Below are positions 1 through 7,900 of a DNA stretch of 8,283 bases, in pieces (positions within the stretch are counted from its first letter, which is position 1; every line of letters begins with the position of its first letter). This DNA comes from Planctomycetota bacterium (GTDB lineage Bacteria; Planctomycetota; Phycisphaerae; WQYP01): NCBI GenBank assembly GCA_021828925.1, contig JAJZCT010000122.1:1-8283 (forward strand). The letters are read 5' to 3'. The position numbers and the translations under genes were made by a program. A model generated the notes under the pieces. The model ran no database searches. It had not been told where the DNA came from and saw nothing but the letters and a program-made list of their open reading frames with translations.

Positions 1-883
1 GCCCACGGGTTACACGCCGCCGGCACCGGCACCCGCATTTGTAAGCGTGGCACGCGCTCCGATTGCCTTAACGGCGGGAAGTTTTAATGCCGATGTTGTG
101 GTTGAAAATTCCGCTTCGTTGCCGACAGGCACCACTGTATCAACCAGCATTGCCACGCCCGCCGGCGTGAGCAATAATGCATTTTACGAGGCGGGCCTTT
201 CGGTGGCCGGCAGCGCGGTGCAGGGTGGCCTTCCCACTTCGCATGAGTTTCTCAGCAACGGCGATGGCGTCACAACATTCCAGTTCCAGCATTACACCAA
301 TACCAACAACGTATTACGACTGACTTCCGCAGTCACCTCCGGAACCATGACGCTGGCGAATCCCACGGCCTTTTCAACACTGGCCATATTGGCCATGGGT
401 GCTGGAGCGGCCCACGACAGTGTCGGCGCGGTGACCCTTAATTTCGCCAACGGCCAGAGCGTTACCACCGACTATGCCGCCCTGGACTGGTACAGCGGCA
501 ATATCGACAGTACCACACCCGATGGCAATCCTTTCGGCCTGGCCTTGAACGGACTGGGACGAATCAACATTACCAACGCCATATCATCGAAGAGCGTCAA
601 CGGCCTGCCGAGCAATCCCGGGATGTATGAAACCGTGCTGAATATTTCCCATCTCGGCATCAACGGCGGCAGTTTTGTGGACGCCTCCGGCTATGGCGCG
701 CTGGATTCGCTTACATTCGACCTCGCCTCTTCCGTCTCTACCGGCTCGGCCGCGAAGATCACGGAGATTTTCGCCGTCAGCGGATCGGCATCGGCGGTTC
801 CCGAACCCGCAGCGCTGGGATCGTTGACACTCTGTGCGGCCCTCGGCCTGCTGATGATGAGCCGAAAACGTCGGAATGCTTAA
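1..883 (+). CDS. PEP-CTERM anchored secreted protein, C-terminal part (5' end outside window)
   Basis: The reading frame is open from the first full codon at position 2 to TAA at 881-883, giving 293 visible residues; no stop or convincing start precedes it, so the true start lies upstream. A Pro/Ala-rich stretch opens the visible part. It is followed by a long Ser/Thr/Asn/Gly-rich region with beta-strand-like alternation and no catalytic motif I recognise, consistent with an extracellular beta-sandwich. The last 28 residues (nt 797-880) form a textbook PEP-CTERM sorting signal: VPEP, a hydrophobic helix (about [16 protein letters not shown]) and a basic SRKRR tail. In known PEP-CTERM systems this tail is recognised by an exosortase and the protein goes to the cell surface or exopolysaccharide. 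A hairpin terminator follows directly. The sorting class is clear; the specific function is unknown, with surface or matrix binding the likeliest guess. Confidence 0.88.
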   Translation, partial: PTGYTPPAPAPAFVSVARAPIALTAGSFNADVVVENSASLPTGTTVSTSIATPAGVSNNAFYEAGLSVAGSAVQGGLPTSHEFLSNGDGVTTFQFQHYTNTNNVLRLTSAVTSGTMTLANPTAFSTLAILAMGAGAAHDSVGAVTLNFANGQSVTTDYAALDWYSGNIDSTTPDGNPFGLALNGLGRINITNAISSKSVNGLPSNPGMYETVLNISHLGINGGSFVDASGYGALDSLTFDLASSVSTGSAAKITEIFAVSGSASAVPEPAALGSLTLCAALGLLMMSRKRRNA

Positions 884-895
884 CACGAGTTTGAC

Positions 896-928
896 ATCGG
901 CATCGCCGCGGACGGCGATGCCGGTTTT
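896..928 (+). terminator. Rho-independent terminator-like hairpin after the PEP-CTERM gene
   Basis: A perfect 10-bp inverted repeat, GGCATCGCCG (899-908) and CGGCGATGCC (913-922), encloses a CGGA tetraloop. Outer pairs 898-923, 897-924 (T-G wobble) and 896-925 extend it to 13 bp. A short T-run at 925-928 follows, only 12 bases after the stop codon. Position and structure fit intrinsic termination of the PEP-CTERM transcript. The T-run is short and is followed by CCC, so termination may be partial. Confidence 0.65.
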
Positions 929-947
929 CCCGATGTATCGGGACCGG
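921..947 (+). other. Second hairpin overlapping the terminator
   Basis: CCGGT (921-925) can pair with ACCGG (943-947), and CCCGA (929-933) with TCGGG (938-942) around a TGTA loop; bases 926-928 bulge out on the left side. The left arm uses the last bases of the terminator stem and the first T of its T-run, so the two structures cannot both form fully. It may simply help termination on the opposite strand or protect the 3' end. A switching role is speculative. Confidence 0.4.
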
Positions 948-959
948 ACCAGAAGTTGC

Positions 960-984
960 GGCTTATTTTTATCAGGCATAAGCC
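960..984 (+). other. Hairpin in the 5' leader of the pseudopilin gene
   Basis: GGCTTAT (960-966) and ATAAGCC (978-984) are perfect 7-bp inverted arms around an 11-base loop. The structure ends seven bases before the AGGAG ribosome binding site of the downstream gene. It could be an mRNA leader stem-loop, a protein-binding operator-like palindrome or chance; nothing else in the sequence decides between these. Confidence 0.35.
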
Positions 985-991
985 CACAGAC

Positions 992-996
992 AGGAG
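992..996 (+). promoter_or_regulatory. Ribosome binding site fixing the pseudopilin start
   Basis: AGGAG sits eight bases upstream of ATG 1005. This favours 1005 over the earlier in-frame ATG at 876, which overlaps the preceding gene and would put about 43 extra, uncharacteristic residues in front of the prepilin leader. Confidence 0.75.
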
Positions 997-1004
997 AATC
1001 CGAT

Positions 1005-2036
1005 ATGGGTGGTTTTCATTCTCGAGCCAGGCGCACGGGGTTTACCCTCATCGAACTGCTGGTGGTTATCAGCATCATCGCGCTGCTGATCGCCATTTTG
1101 CTGCCGGCGCTGGGACGCGCCAAGGAGCTGGCGAACCGGAGCGTATGTGCCGCCAATATACGAAGCATCGCGCAAAGCATGGTGGTTTATGCCCAGGCCA
1201 ATCGTACGCGATTTCCGTGTACCCCCGGCCCCTACGGCGGACAGATGCGGATGGGATCAGGCCGGCCAGCCGGCCCCTGGTACAGCCCGGCGCAACCACC
1301 GGTTGGAGTAGCGGATGACTGGTTCTATCTGGTTGGAAAAAGCAGTCCGCCGGCGGCAAACACGGGGTCCATTCAAGCTTCCATGTATCTGCTGGTGCTG
1401 ATGGGATATTGCTCGCCAAAAAACTTTATCTGCCCATCCGACCAATTCTCACGAACGCCATCGCTGGAGTACGGCGCGCCAGGTGGAGGCATATATCCCA
1501 ATTTCGGTTTTGAAAAGGCCGGAACATGGAATTTATCCAATCCGTCGAGTGCGGGGCTGAGCTACAGCATGTCGCAACCATGGGCACCGGCTTTAACGGG
1601 GTTGCCAGTGGCACAAGCCAGTGCCGCCGAAACATTCTGGACGTCCAAGTCCGGAGCCAATCTGCCGGTGATTGCGGACATGGCCCCCGATCCCAATGGA
1701 TCGTCCCCCTCCCTGGGAACGCAATACCGCAACACGACGATTCTTCCGACAGCCAACACGTACGGCAATTATGTGTATAACTCCGGCAATCATGACGGGG
1801 CAGGTGAAAATGTCGGCTTCGCTGATGCGCATGTGGACTGGGAAAGCAACCCCTACTGCGGTGAAAACAAAGATAACATCTACAGCTATTACAAATATTC
1901 CTACCAGGGTATCGGCACTGCGGCGGCGGCACCGCAGACCGATCTGCGGTATGACTTTCAAGACTGGAGGCAATATCAGCCGCCATTTGACGTTGTTATG
2001 AAGCCGATGCAGAATGTGGTAACCGGCGCATGGTGA
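1005..2036 (+). CDS. Prepilin-type N-terminal cleavage/methylation domain protein (type II secretion-like pseudopilin, DUF1559/H-X9-DG type)
   Basis: This 343-residue protein begins with a short basic leader and then [13 protein letters not shown]. Cleavage by prepilin peptidase would fall after Gly12, Phe13 would be N-methylated, and Glu17 is the conserved +5 glutamate. A hydrophobic helix (about residues 13-36) is followed by the usual [17 protein letters not shown] segment of the amphipathic spine. The globular part is Gly/Pro/Asn-rich. Near the C-terminus is [16 protein letters not shown] (His263 to Val277), then a Cys-Gly-x-Asn-x-Asp-Asn-Ile-Tyr element typical of planctomycete members. 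The spacing is H-x10-D-A rather than the usual H-x9-D-G. Such proteins occur in dozens of copies in Planctomycetota, often near secreted enzymes; they are thought to be envelope or secretion-associated pilin-like proteins, but the role of individual copies is not established. Hairpins lie on both sides, so it is probably its own transcription unit. Confidence 0.9.
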   Translation: MGGFHSRARRTGFTLIELLVVISIIALLIAILLPALGRAKELANRSVCAANIRSIAQSMVVYAQANRTRFPCTPGPYGGQMRMGSGRPAGPWYSPAQPPVGVADDWFYLVGKSSPPAANTGSIQASMYLLVLMGYCSPKNFICPSDQFSRTPSLEYGAPGGGIYPNFGFEKAGTWNLSNPSSAGLSYSMSQPWAPALTGLPVAQASAAETFWTSKSGANLPVIADMAPDPNGSSPSLGTQYRNTTILPTANTYGNYVYNSGNHDGAGENVGFADAHVDWESNPYCGENKDNIYSYYKYSYQGIGTAAAAPQTDLRYDFQDWRQYQPPFDVVMKPMQNVVTGAW

Positions 2037-2135
2037 CATGATACAGTTGCTTCGTACACATTGTGGCTTGTCAGTGATGGGGTAACACTTGAAATCCGGA
2101 CAATGGAAGATTCAATTTACTCAGGCAGCAGATGT

Positions 2136-2186
2136 CCCGCCAGTGCAGCCGCCATTCGTGCGGTTGCACTGGATCGGGATTTTCTT
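2136..2186 (+). terminator. Rho-independent terminator after the pseudopilin gene
   Basis: A long GC-rich stem forms from CCCG (2136-2139) with CGGG (2175-2178), CCAGTGCA (2140-2147) with TGCACTGG (2165-2172), and GCCGC (2148-2152) with GCGGT (2160-2164, one G-T wobble). Only a two-base AT bulge interrupts 17 pairs, and the loop is CATTCGT. ATTTTCTT follows at once. It lies 99 bases past the pseudopilin stop and should separate that gene from the mannosidases. Confidence 0.82.
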
Positions 2187-2216
2187 CGTATCTGATAGCG
2201 GCCAGAAGGAGTGATG

Positions 2217-2327
2217 ATGCTCGGAACAAGCTCAGGCCGCGTCAACCAACGGTATATTGCGCATCCCGCGACGGTCCGCGGCTGTGGTTATGGAAACATG
2301 AATTCAGGAGAACCGTGTAATGAATGA
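2217..2327 (+). CDS. Possible 36-residue leader peptide overlapping the GH92 start
   Basis: ATG 2217 is preceded by AAGGAG (2206-2211) at five bases spacing. The frame runs 36 codons to TGA at 2325-2327, overlapping the first eight bases of the GH92 gene in another frame. This arrangement would allow translational coupling. The peptide begins MLGTSSGRVN and ends GEPCNE, with no signal sequence, membrane helix or family I recognise. The GH92 gene has its own good ribosome binding site inside this frame, so coupling is not required. The frame may be fortuitous; no conservation evidence is available here. Confidence 0.2.
   Translation: MLGTSSGRVNQRYIAHPATVRGCGYGNMNSGEPCNE
2306..2310 (+). promoter_or_regulatory. 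Ribosome binding site for the GH92 gene
   Basis: AGGAG lies nine bases before ATG 2320 and supports that start, although it gives the lipoprotein a long n-region before the hydrophobic stretch. No convincing -35/-10 promoter was found between the upstream terminator and this site; TATATT at 2253-2258 is a weak -10 candidate without a matching -35. Confidence 0.7.
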
Positions 2328-4779
2328 TGAGGTGCGAACCATGCAATCCAATTGTTCCTGTGCCAGTCGGTGCGGCGTTGCGGCGATGATGTACTTGCGC
2401 TGTAAACGCGGCGCTGTTCGGATGGGCGTCATGCTGATTATGGGCGTTCTCGGTTTTGCGCTTACCAGCGGGTGCAGCAGCAACAACAGCAGCACCACCA
2501 CCGGCCAGTCAACCGCAACGGCGATGGGACGTAACGACAACGTGATGAATGTAATGACGGGAAACACCGGCAGTTCCAGTTATGCGCCGGCGGCGGAAGT
2601 TCATCCCCTCATTGGAACGGGCCATGGTCCGGGCGGCAGCATTAACCTGTTTCCCGGACCGTCGATGCCGTTCGGCATGGTGCAACTCAGCCCGGATACC
2701 CAATCGCGCGGTTTTGGATATCACTATTATCAGCGGAACATTCAGGGCTTCAGCATGACGCACATGAGCGGACCGGGATGTGATAACGAGGGCGATGTGT
2801 TCTTTACCGCCACCACCGGTGCGGTTCATACGCAAGTCAAGAATTTTCAGTCCGCTTATTCCCACAGCCATGAATCCGCCTCGCCCGGTTATTACCGGGT
2901 GAAACTGTTGCACTGGGGCATTAATGCCCAACTCACCGCCACCGACCGCTGCGGGCTGGCCAAGTTCACCTTCCCCGCCGGCAAACAGGCCAATATTCTC
3001 ATTCCCATCAGCCATACGCTGAATTTCACGGTGGCTTCACATGTGCATATCGTCAATGATCACGAAATCACCGGTTATGTGGTTAATCACTGCTTCTGCG
3101 GCAACCGTCAGAGCTACAAGGTGCATTTCGTCATGCAGTTCAGCAAACCCTTTGGCTGGAGCGGCGTATGGCGGGGAACCCATGGGGCGGGAACCATTCA
3201 TGCCGATGCCCGCAGTATCCGGCAGACCCGACACAATCAATGGGTGGGCGCTTATGTCAGTTGGCCGGGGTCGAAACAGCCGCAATCCGTGACCGTGCGT
3301 GTGGGTATTTCGTATGTTGATCTGGCCGGCGCGAAGAACAATCTCCAACAGGAAGTCGCGGGTAAACGTTTCAACGCCATTCGCCAGGCCGCATTCAACA
3401 CCTGGAACCGTGCCCTAAGCGTTATTCACGTTTTCGGCGGACAGCCGTCGCAACGCATTGAATTCTACACAGCTTTGTACCACAGCCTGTTAATGCCCAG
3501 CATTTTCAGTGATGCCGACGGTCGTTATCTGGGCTTTGACGGCAAAATTCATCAGGTCCCTGCGGGCCATGAGGTTTACTGCAACTATTCGGGTTGGGAT
3601 ATATACCGCAGTGAAATGCCGCTGCTGGCGCTTATTGCGCCAAAGCGAATGGAAGATATGTGCCAGTCCATTGTCCTGATGTACCAGCAGGGCGGCTGGA
3701 TCGGCCGATGGCCGCAGATCAATCATTACACCAATGTCATGTGCGGCAGCCCCCTGACCACAGCGATGTGCACCGCATATCTGGATGGTCTGCACGGTTT
3801 TGACATCCATTCCGCCTGGCAGGGGATGTACAAGGACGCCACCGAGGCTCCCCCGCCGGGGCATGCGTACAAAGGTGAAGCTGGCATTGAGTGGATCAAC
3901 AAACTGCACTATGTGCCGAATGATAAGGTGCGGTATGGCTCGGTATCGCAGCTTCAGGAAGATTGCATTGCCTATGCCTCGCTTTACGATCTGGCCAAAG
4001 CGCTGGGCAAAACGCAGGCGGCGGATGTTCTCTATAAGCGGGCCTTGTACTTCCGCAATGTCTTTAATCATTCCGATCGCTTCTTCCGCCCCAAATTGAC
4101 CAACGGTCAATGGGTCAAGGATTTTAACCCCGCGCAGTACTGGCATGGCTTTATTGAAGGGTCCGGCTGGCAGTATCAATGGCTGGCACCGTGCGATATG
4201 GCCTGGCTGGTGCACGCGGTGGGCCAGGCACGGTTCAACAAGCGGCTTGACGCTTTTTTTGCCTATCGCACCCCCCGCTGGGCACCGCAGTATTACAATC
4301 CGTATAACGAACCGGATCTGGAGGCCCCGTTCGAGTTCAATTTTTCCGGCGAACCGTGGAGAACACAATATGTGGTTCGCCGGATATTGCGGCAGAATTA
4401 TACGTTGTCTCCCAACGGTGTTCCGGGTAATGACGACTGCGGCGAAATGTCATCGTGGGCGGTCATGAGCATGATGGGCCTTTACACCGTCGACCCGGCC
4501 AGCGGCGCGTATGAACTTTGCAGCCCGGTGTTTCCGAAAATTGTGGTGCATCTGCGGGCACCGTATATGGGAAAACACCTGGTCATAACCACTACGGCTG
4601 AACCGGCGTCGACACCGTATATCCAAAGCGTGAAACTCAATGGCCGGCCGCAGCACCATTGCTGGTTGCCGGTCGGTGCCATTACCCATGGCGGGCATCT
4701 GACGTTTGATCTCGGTGCGCAACCGGATCAGTCCTGGGGTGCCGCACCGGCAGACCGTCCGCCGTCGCTGAGCCGATAA
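2320..4779 (+). CDS. GH92 family exo-alpha-mannosidase, lipoprotein
   Basis: Family 92 enzymes are calcium-dependent, inverting exo-alpha-mannosidases that trim terminal mannose from mannans and N-glycans. The 819-residue protein starts with a long n-region, a hydrophobic stretch and a lipobox TSG-Cys52, then a Ser/Asn/Thr low-complexity linker, so it is predicted to be lipid-anchored. The N-terminal beta-sandwich begins near residue 94 with HPLIGTG, FPGPSMPFGM (111-120), QLSPDT and HMSGPGC..EGD (148-159). The (alpha/alpha)6 catalytic domain shows SGWDIYRSEMPLL around Trp426-Asp427, the probable general acid Glu613 in FIEGSGWQYQW, and GNDDCGEMSSW (703-713), where Asp706 matches the catalytic base of characterised members. 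Odd points: Asn704 stands where the structurally studied enzyme BT3990 has a second aspartate; the usual VPHD after the acid motif is APCD (Cys625); and the loop carrying the His-Glu pair of alpha-1,2-mannosidases is missing between residues about 645 and 663. The family is secure; linkage specificity is not. It sits 162 bases before the GH38 gene with no clear terminator, suggesting one operon. Confidence 0.95.
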   Translation: MNDEVRTMQSNCSCASRCGVAAMMYLRCKRGAVRMGVMLIMGVLGFALTSGCSSNNSSTTTGQSTATAMGRNDNVMNVMTGNTGSSSYAPAAEVHPLIGTGHGPGGSINLFPGPSMPFGMVQLSPDTQSRGFGYHYYQRNIQGFSMTHMSGPGCDNEGDVFFTATTGAVHTQVKNFQSAYSHSHESASPGYYRVKLLHWGINAQLTATDRCGLAKFTFPAGKQANILIPISHTLNFTVASHVHIVNDHEITGYVVNHCFCGNRQSYKVHFVMQFSKPFGWSGVWRGTHGAGTIHADARSIRQTRHNQWVGAYVSWPGSKQPQSVTVRVGISYVDLAGAKNNLQQEVAGKRFNAIRQAAFNTWNRALSVIHVFGGQPSQRIEFYTALYHSLLMPSIFSDADGRYLGFDGKIHQVPAGHEVYCNYSGWDIYRSEMPLLALIAPKRMEDMCQSIVLMYQQGGWIGRWPQINHYTNVMCGSPLTTAMCTAYLDGLHGFDIHSAWQGMYKDATEAPPPGHAYKGEAGIEWINKLHYVPNDKVRYGSVSQLQEDCIAYASLYDLAKALGKTQAADVLYKRALYFRNVFNHSDRFFRPKLTNGQWVKDFNPAQYWHGFIEGSGWQYQWLAPCDMAWLVHAVGQARFNKRLDAFFAYRTPRWAPQYYNPYNEPDLEAPFEFNFSGEPWRTQYVVRRILRQNYTLSPNGVPGNDDCGEMSSWAVMSMMGLYTVDPASGAYELCSPVFPKIVVHLRAPYMGKHLVITTTAEPASTPYIQSVKLNGRPQHHCWLPVGAITHGGHLTFDLGAQPDQSWGAAPADRPPSLSR

Positions 4780-4941
4780 GTGCACGCAAACGAATGCTGC
4801 GATTCCGCGGGACGCGGCCGGCTGGGTTTGGAATTCACCAACTACCGCACGGCAACAGCCGCACTGGGTCCCCGCCGAACCAGGCGATGCCAATACCGGC
4901 CAATCCGGCGGCGGTGAGGCTGTAACAGCGAGTAAGCAATC
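4780..4941 (+). other. Spacer between the two mannosidase genes
   Basis: This spacer holds no strong hairpin with a T-run, no clear promoter and no recognisable gene. A small CCGCG-GGA-CGCGG stem lies early in it without a following T-run. A 43-codon frame (4794-4925) has no ribosome binding site and no recognisable product. The absence of a terminator favours read-through from GH92 into GH38. Confidence 0.5.
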
Positions 4942-7900
4942 ATGCGTGATCAACGTCAAATGGTGGATACATCCGCTATCCGGTTGATCAAGCTGCCCGA
5001 TCACCTGTGCTTATGCCTCTGGCCCGGCATCCGATGGATGGGACGGACCATTGCGCCGCTTGTGATTCCGGTTCTGATACTGTTAACCTGGCCGATTATG
5101 CTTAAAGCTGCGCCGACCGGCGGCGCGATGAAGCAACTGTGGCATATTGGCGGAACATCAACACCATGGACCGACGCGGCCTTTGCCCTGGCACCGGACG
5201 GCTGGCGGCATTATAAGCATGATGGCTTTCTGGTTATCGGCAAGAGCGATCCGAAAACGTCCTGGCCCTACGTGCAGCCGGGACCGCAGGACGGCTGGGC
5301 CGGTCATCGGCAGCACACGTTTGTGGTGGTTTTCGGCCTGACAAAGGCAGCGGCAGGCCGGGCGACGCTGGTAGTGCGTTTTGCCGCCCTGCAACCGGCT
5401 CACCCACCCCGATTTCGCATGCAGATCAATGACGCGTGGAGCCATGTATTTCGGACACCGCGCGGACGATCCAATGCGCCGCTGATGGGACACCCCCGGC
5501 AGGGCCGGCCCTATATTCTACGCGCTGTGTTTCCCGCATCGGCACTGCATGTCGGCGACAACCTGATCCGGATCCGATCAACGGCCGGATCGTGGGGTAT
5601 TTACCATTCGCTGGCCCTGTATGCACCCGGTGCGGACCGGCTGGCTGTTGTGCACAATACTGTCGTACTTGAACACGCGGCGACGGATTCACGGTACATC
5701 GCCCAGCGATCGAACCAAATCAGGGTTCAATTACATATTCTGCGCATCGGCAAAGCGGCTAACGGGATCGTTCACATCGGTGCCGGAAGCACGGAATTAA
5801 TGCTGAAAACCGGACTGCGCCGTTACACGCTTTCCGTACCACGACCGCACAAGCCGGGATCACTGCCGCTGGATATTTCCATTCCGGGACACCCTGCGGT
5901 GCGCTGCGTGCTGAGGGTTCCGGCACCTGAACCATTTACCATTTTTATACTTCCGCATTCACATACGGATGTCGGGTTTAAATACTACCAGCCGGTGGCG
6001 CTGCGGCTGCATGCGGATTACATCATCCAGGCGCTAAGGCTGATTCGAGAAACGCGCCATGAACCGCCGGACGCGCAGTTCCGCTGGAACCTGGAATGTA
6101 TGATTGAAGCGCGGCAATTTATGAAAATCGCCACGCCCAAGCAAAAAAAGGATTTTTTCGCGGCTGTCGCCGACGGCCATATCGGGCTTGACGCGTTGTA
6201 CGACAATGAATTAACCGGTCTATGCCAGCCGGAAGAACTGCTGCATTACATCGCCTATTCCAAAGATTTTGAGCGAACCTGTCATGTATCGATTGACTCG
6301 GCGATGATCAGCGATGTCCCGGCGTACACCTGGGGCATGGTGCCGGTATTGCATCAAGCCGGGGTTAAATACTGGTCCTGGGGTCCGAACCGCGGGTACT
6401 CGCAGCAATGGAACAATCAACCCTTTTACTGGTTGTCTCCATCGGGCCATAGCCGCGTGCTGGTGTGGCAGAGCTGCCGCGGATATCAGTCCGCTTTCGC
6501 TCCGCATCGGCCCGGTGGCATGTCGGCGAATTACCACCGCGATGCGGCGGCCCTGCGGCATTTTATTAACGATTTTGCCGCCGATTTTCCGCACTTCCCA
6601 TATTCGATGATTTATACCCGTTGGACGATTGGTGATAACGGTCCACCGGATCCAAACCTGTCCCGGTTTGTCGCCCGGTGGAATGCGGGCCATGCTTCAC
6701 CGCGCCTGGTGATTGCGACAACCCGGCAGGCATTCCGCGCACTGGTGGCTGAATATGGACGGAAACTGCCGGCATATACCGGAGATTACAACGGCTACTG
6801 GGAAGACGGAGCCGCGTCAGCGGCACGTGCCACCGCGATGAACCGCCGGGCCGGCAACAGGCTTTCCGAAGACCAGATGCTATGGTCCATGCTTCAGGCA
6901 CCAGCCTATCCGGCGGGCGATTTCGACCGGGCATGGCAGGATGTGCTGCTTTTCGATGAACACAGTTGGGGCGCGGACTGCGCCTGGACCCGACCCTATC
7001 GCACGTTTACCCGGGAACAATGGGCGTGGAAAAAACGCTACGCCCGGCGAGCGCTGCATTTATCCAATGTACTGCGACGGCATGTGAAGCACGCGCTGCA
7101 CGCGCCGGCCTGGTCGCCGTGGTTTGGCGTGTTTAACACCTGCAACTGGAGACGCAGCAGTCTGGTTACCGTACCGCCGGCGCTGGCTCTGGCGCGGGGA
7201 GCACTGGTGGTGCGGCATGGTTCTACCCCAGCAGTGCCGCCGAGATCCTGGAAGCACTGGGTGCGCGGCATTCATGTGATGAACGCCAGGAATCAGCCGG
7301 TTCCATGCCAGCGCATGGCTGATCAGTCGCTGGTGTTTCTGGCCCGTCATATACGGGGCCTGGCGGCGCGGCGATATTATGTCGCCCCAGGTCGCGCCCC
7401 TGCCGCCTTCCCTGACTTAATACCCGCGCGGGCCAGCGGAACAACGCTGTCCAACGGACTGATCCGGTTGCACGTGAGTTCCGCCACCGGTGCCATTGAC
7501 AGTATGTATGTGAAAGGAATAGCCGGGAATCTGGTCAATGAGAACAATGCGGCAGCACGCGGGCTCAATGATTATATTTATCTGCTGGGTGCCCATAACA
7601 CGCAGACTCTGCGCAGCGGCCGACCGGCGATTCGGATTCTTGCCGACGGCCCGCTGGTGGCAGAACTTGAAGTTCGATCATCTGCGCCGGGCTGCCATAT
7701 TCTGATCCGCCGGATTTCGCTGGTGGCAGGCAGGAAAGAAGTTTATATCTCTGACCTGCTGGATAAAAAGCAGGTCTATCCGGAACACGAAGCAGTCTAC
7801 CTGGGTTTTCCCTTTGCGATCAGCCATGGCATCGTCCGCTACGATGAACCATGGTCGGTCATACAGTTGGGCAAGGACCAACTGAAATGGGCGCACAAGA

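Noticed and set aside
876..1004. Upstream ATG 876 as the start of the pseudopilin
   Set aside because: It overlaps the PEP-CTERM gene, runs through the hairpins and puts 43 odd residues before the prepilin leader; AGGAG before ATG 1005 is better.
2253..2258. TATATT as a -10 promoter element for GH92
   Set aside because: The base run at the proper -35 distance (GCTCAG at 2230-2235) does not resemble a -35 element, and planctomycete promoters are poorly defined by sequence.
2132..2320. 62-codon + strand frame whose stop overlaps the GH92 start
   Set aside because: Its start lies at the foot of the strong terminator hairpin (2136-2178), it has no ribosome binding site, and its composition (Arg/Ser/Cys-rich) resembles no protein family.
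2472..2510. AGC/AAC/ACC triplet-rich stretch as a microsatellite or repeat element
   Set aside because: It encodes the low-complexity Ser/Asn/Thr linker after the lipobox cysteine and is in frame, so it is explained by the lipoprotein.
3490..4368. 292-codon open frame on the - strand
   Set aside because: It lies fully antisense to the well-supported GH92 catalytic domain and shows no domain of its own; it is a shadow of GH92 codon usage.
4794..4925. 43-codon + strand frame in the mannosidase spacer
   Set aside because: No ribosome binding site, no recognisable sequence, and none of the three frames looks like a decayed end of GH92.
4450..5004. 184-codon - strand frame across the GH92 end and the spacer
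   Set aside because: Mostly antisense to GH92 and the GH38 start, no recognisable motifs, no ribosome binding site noted.
6220..6693. 157-codon - strand frame inside the GH38 gene
   Set aside because: Antisense to the catalytic core with its zinc and middle-domain motifs; no independent support.
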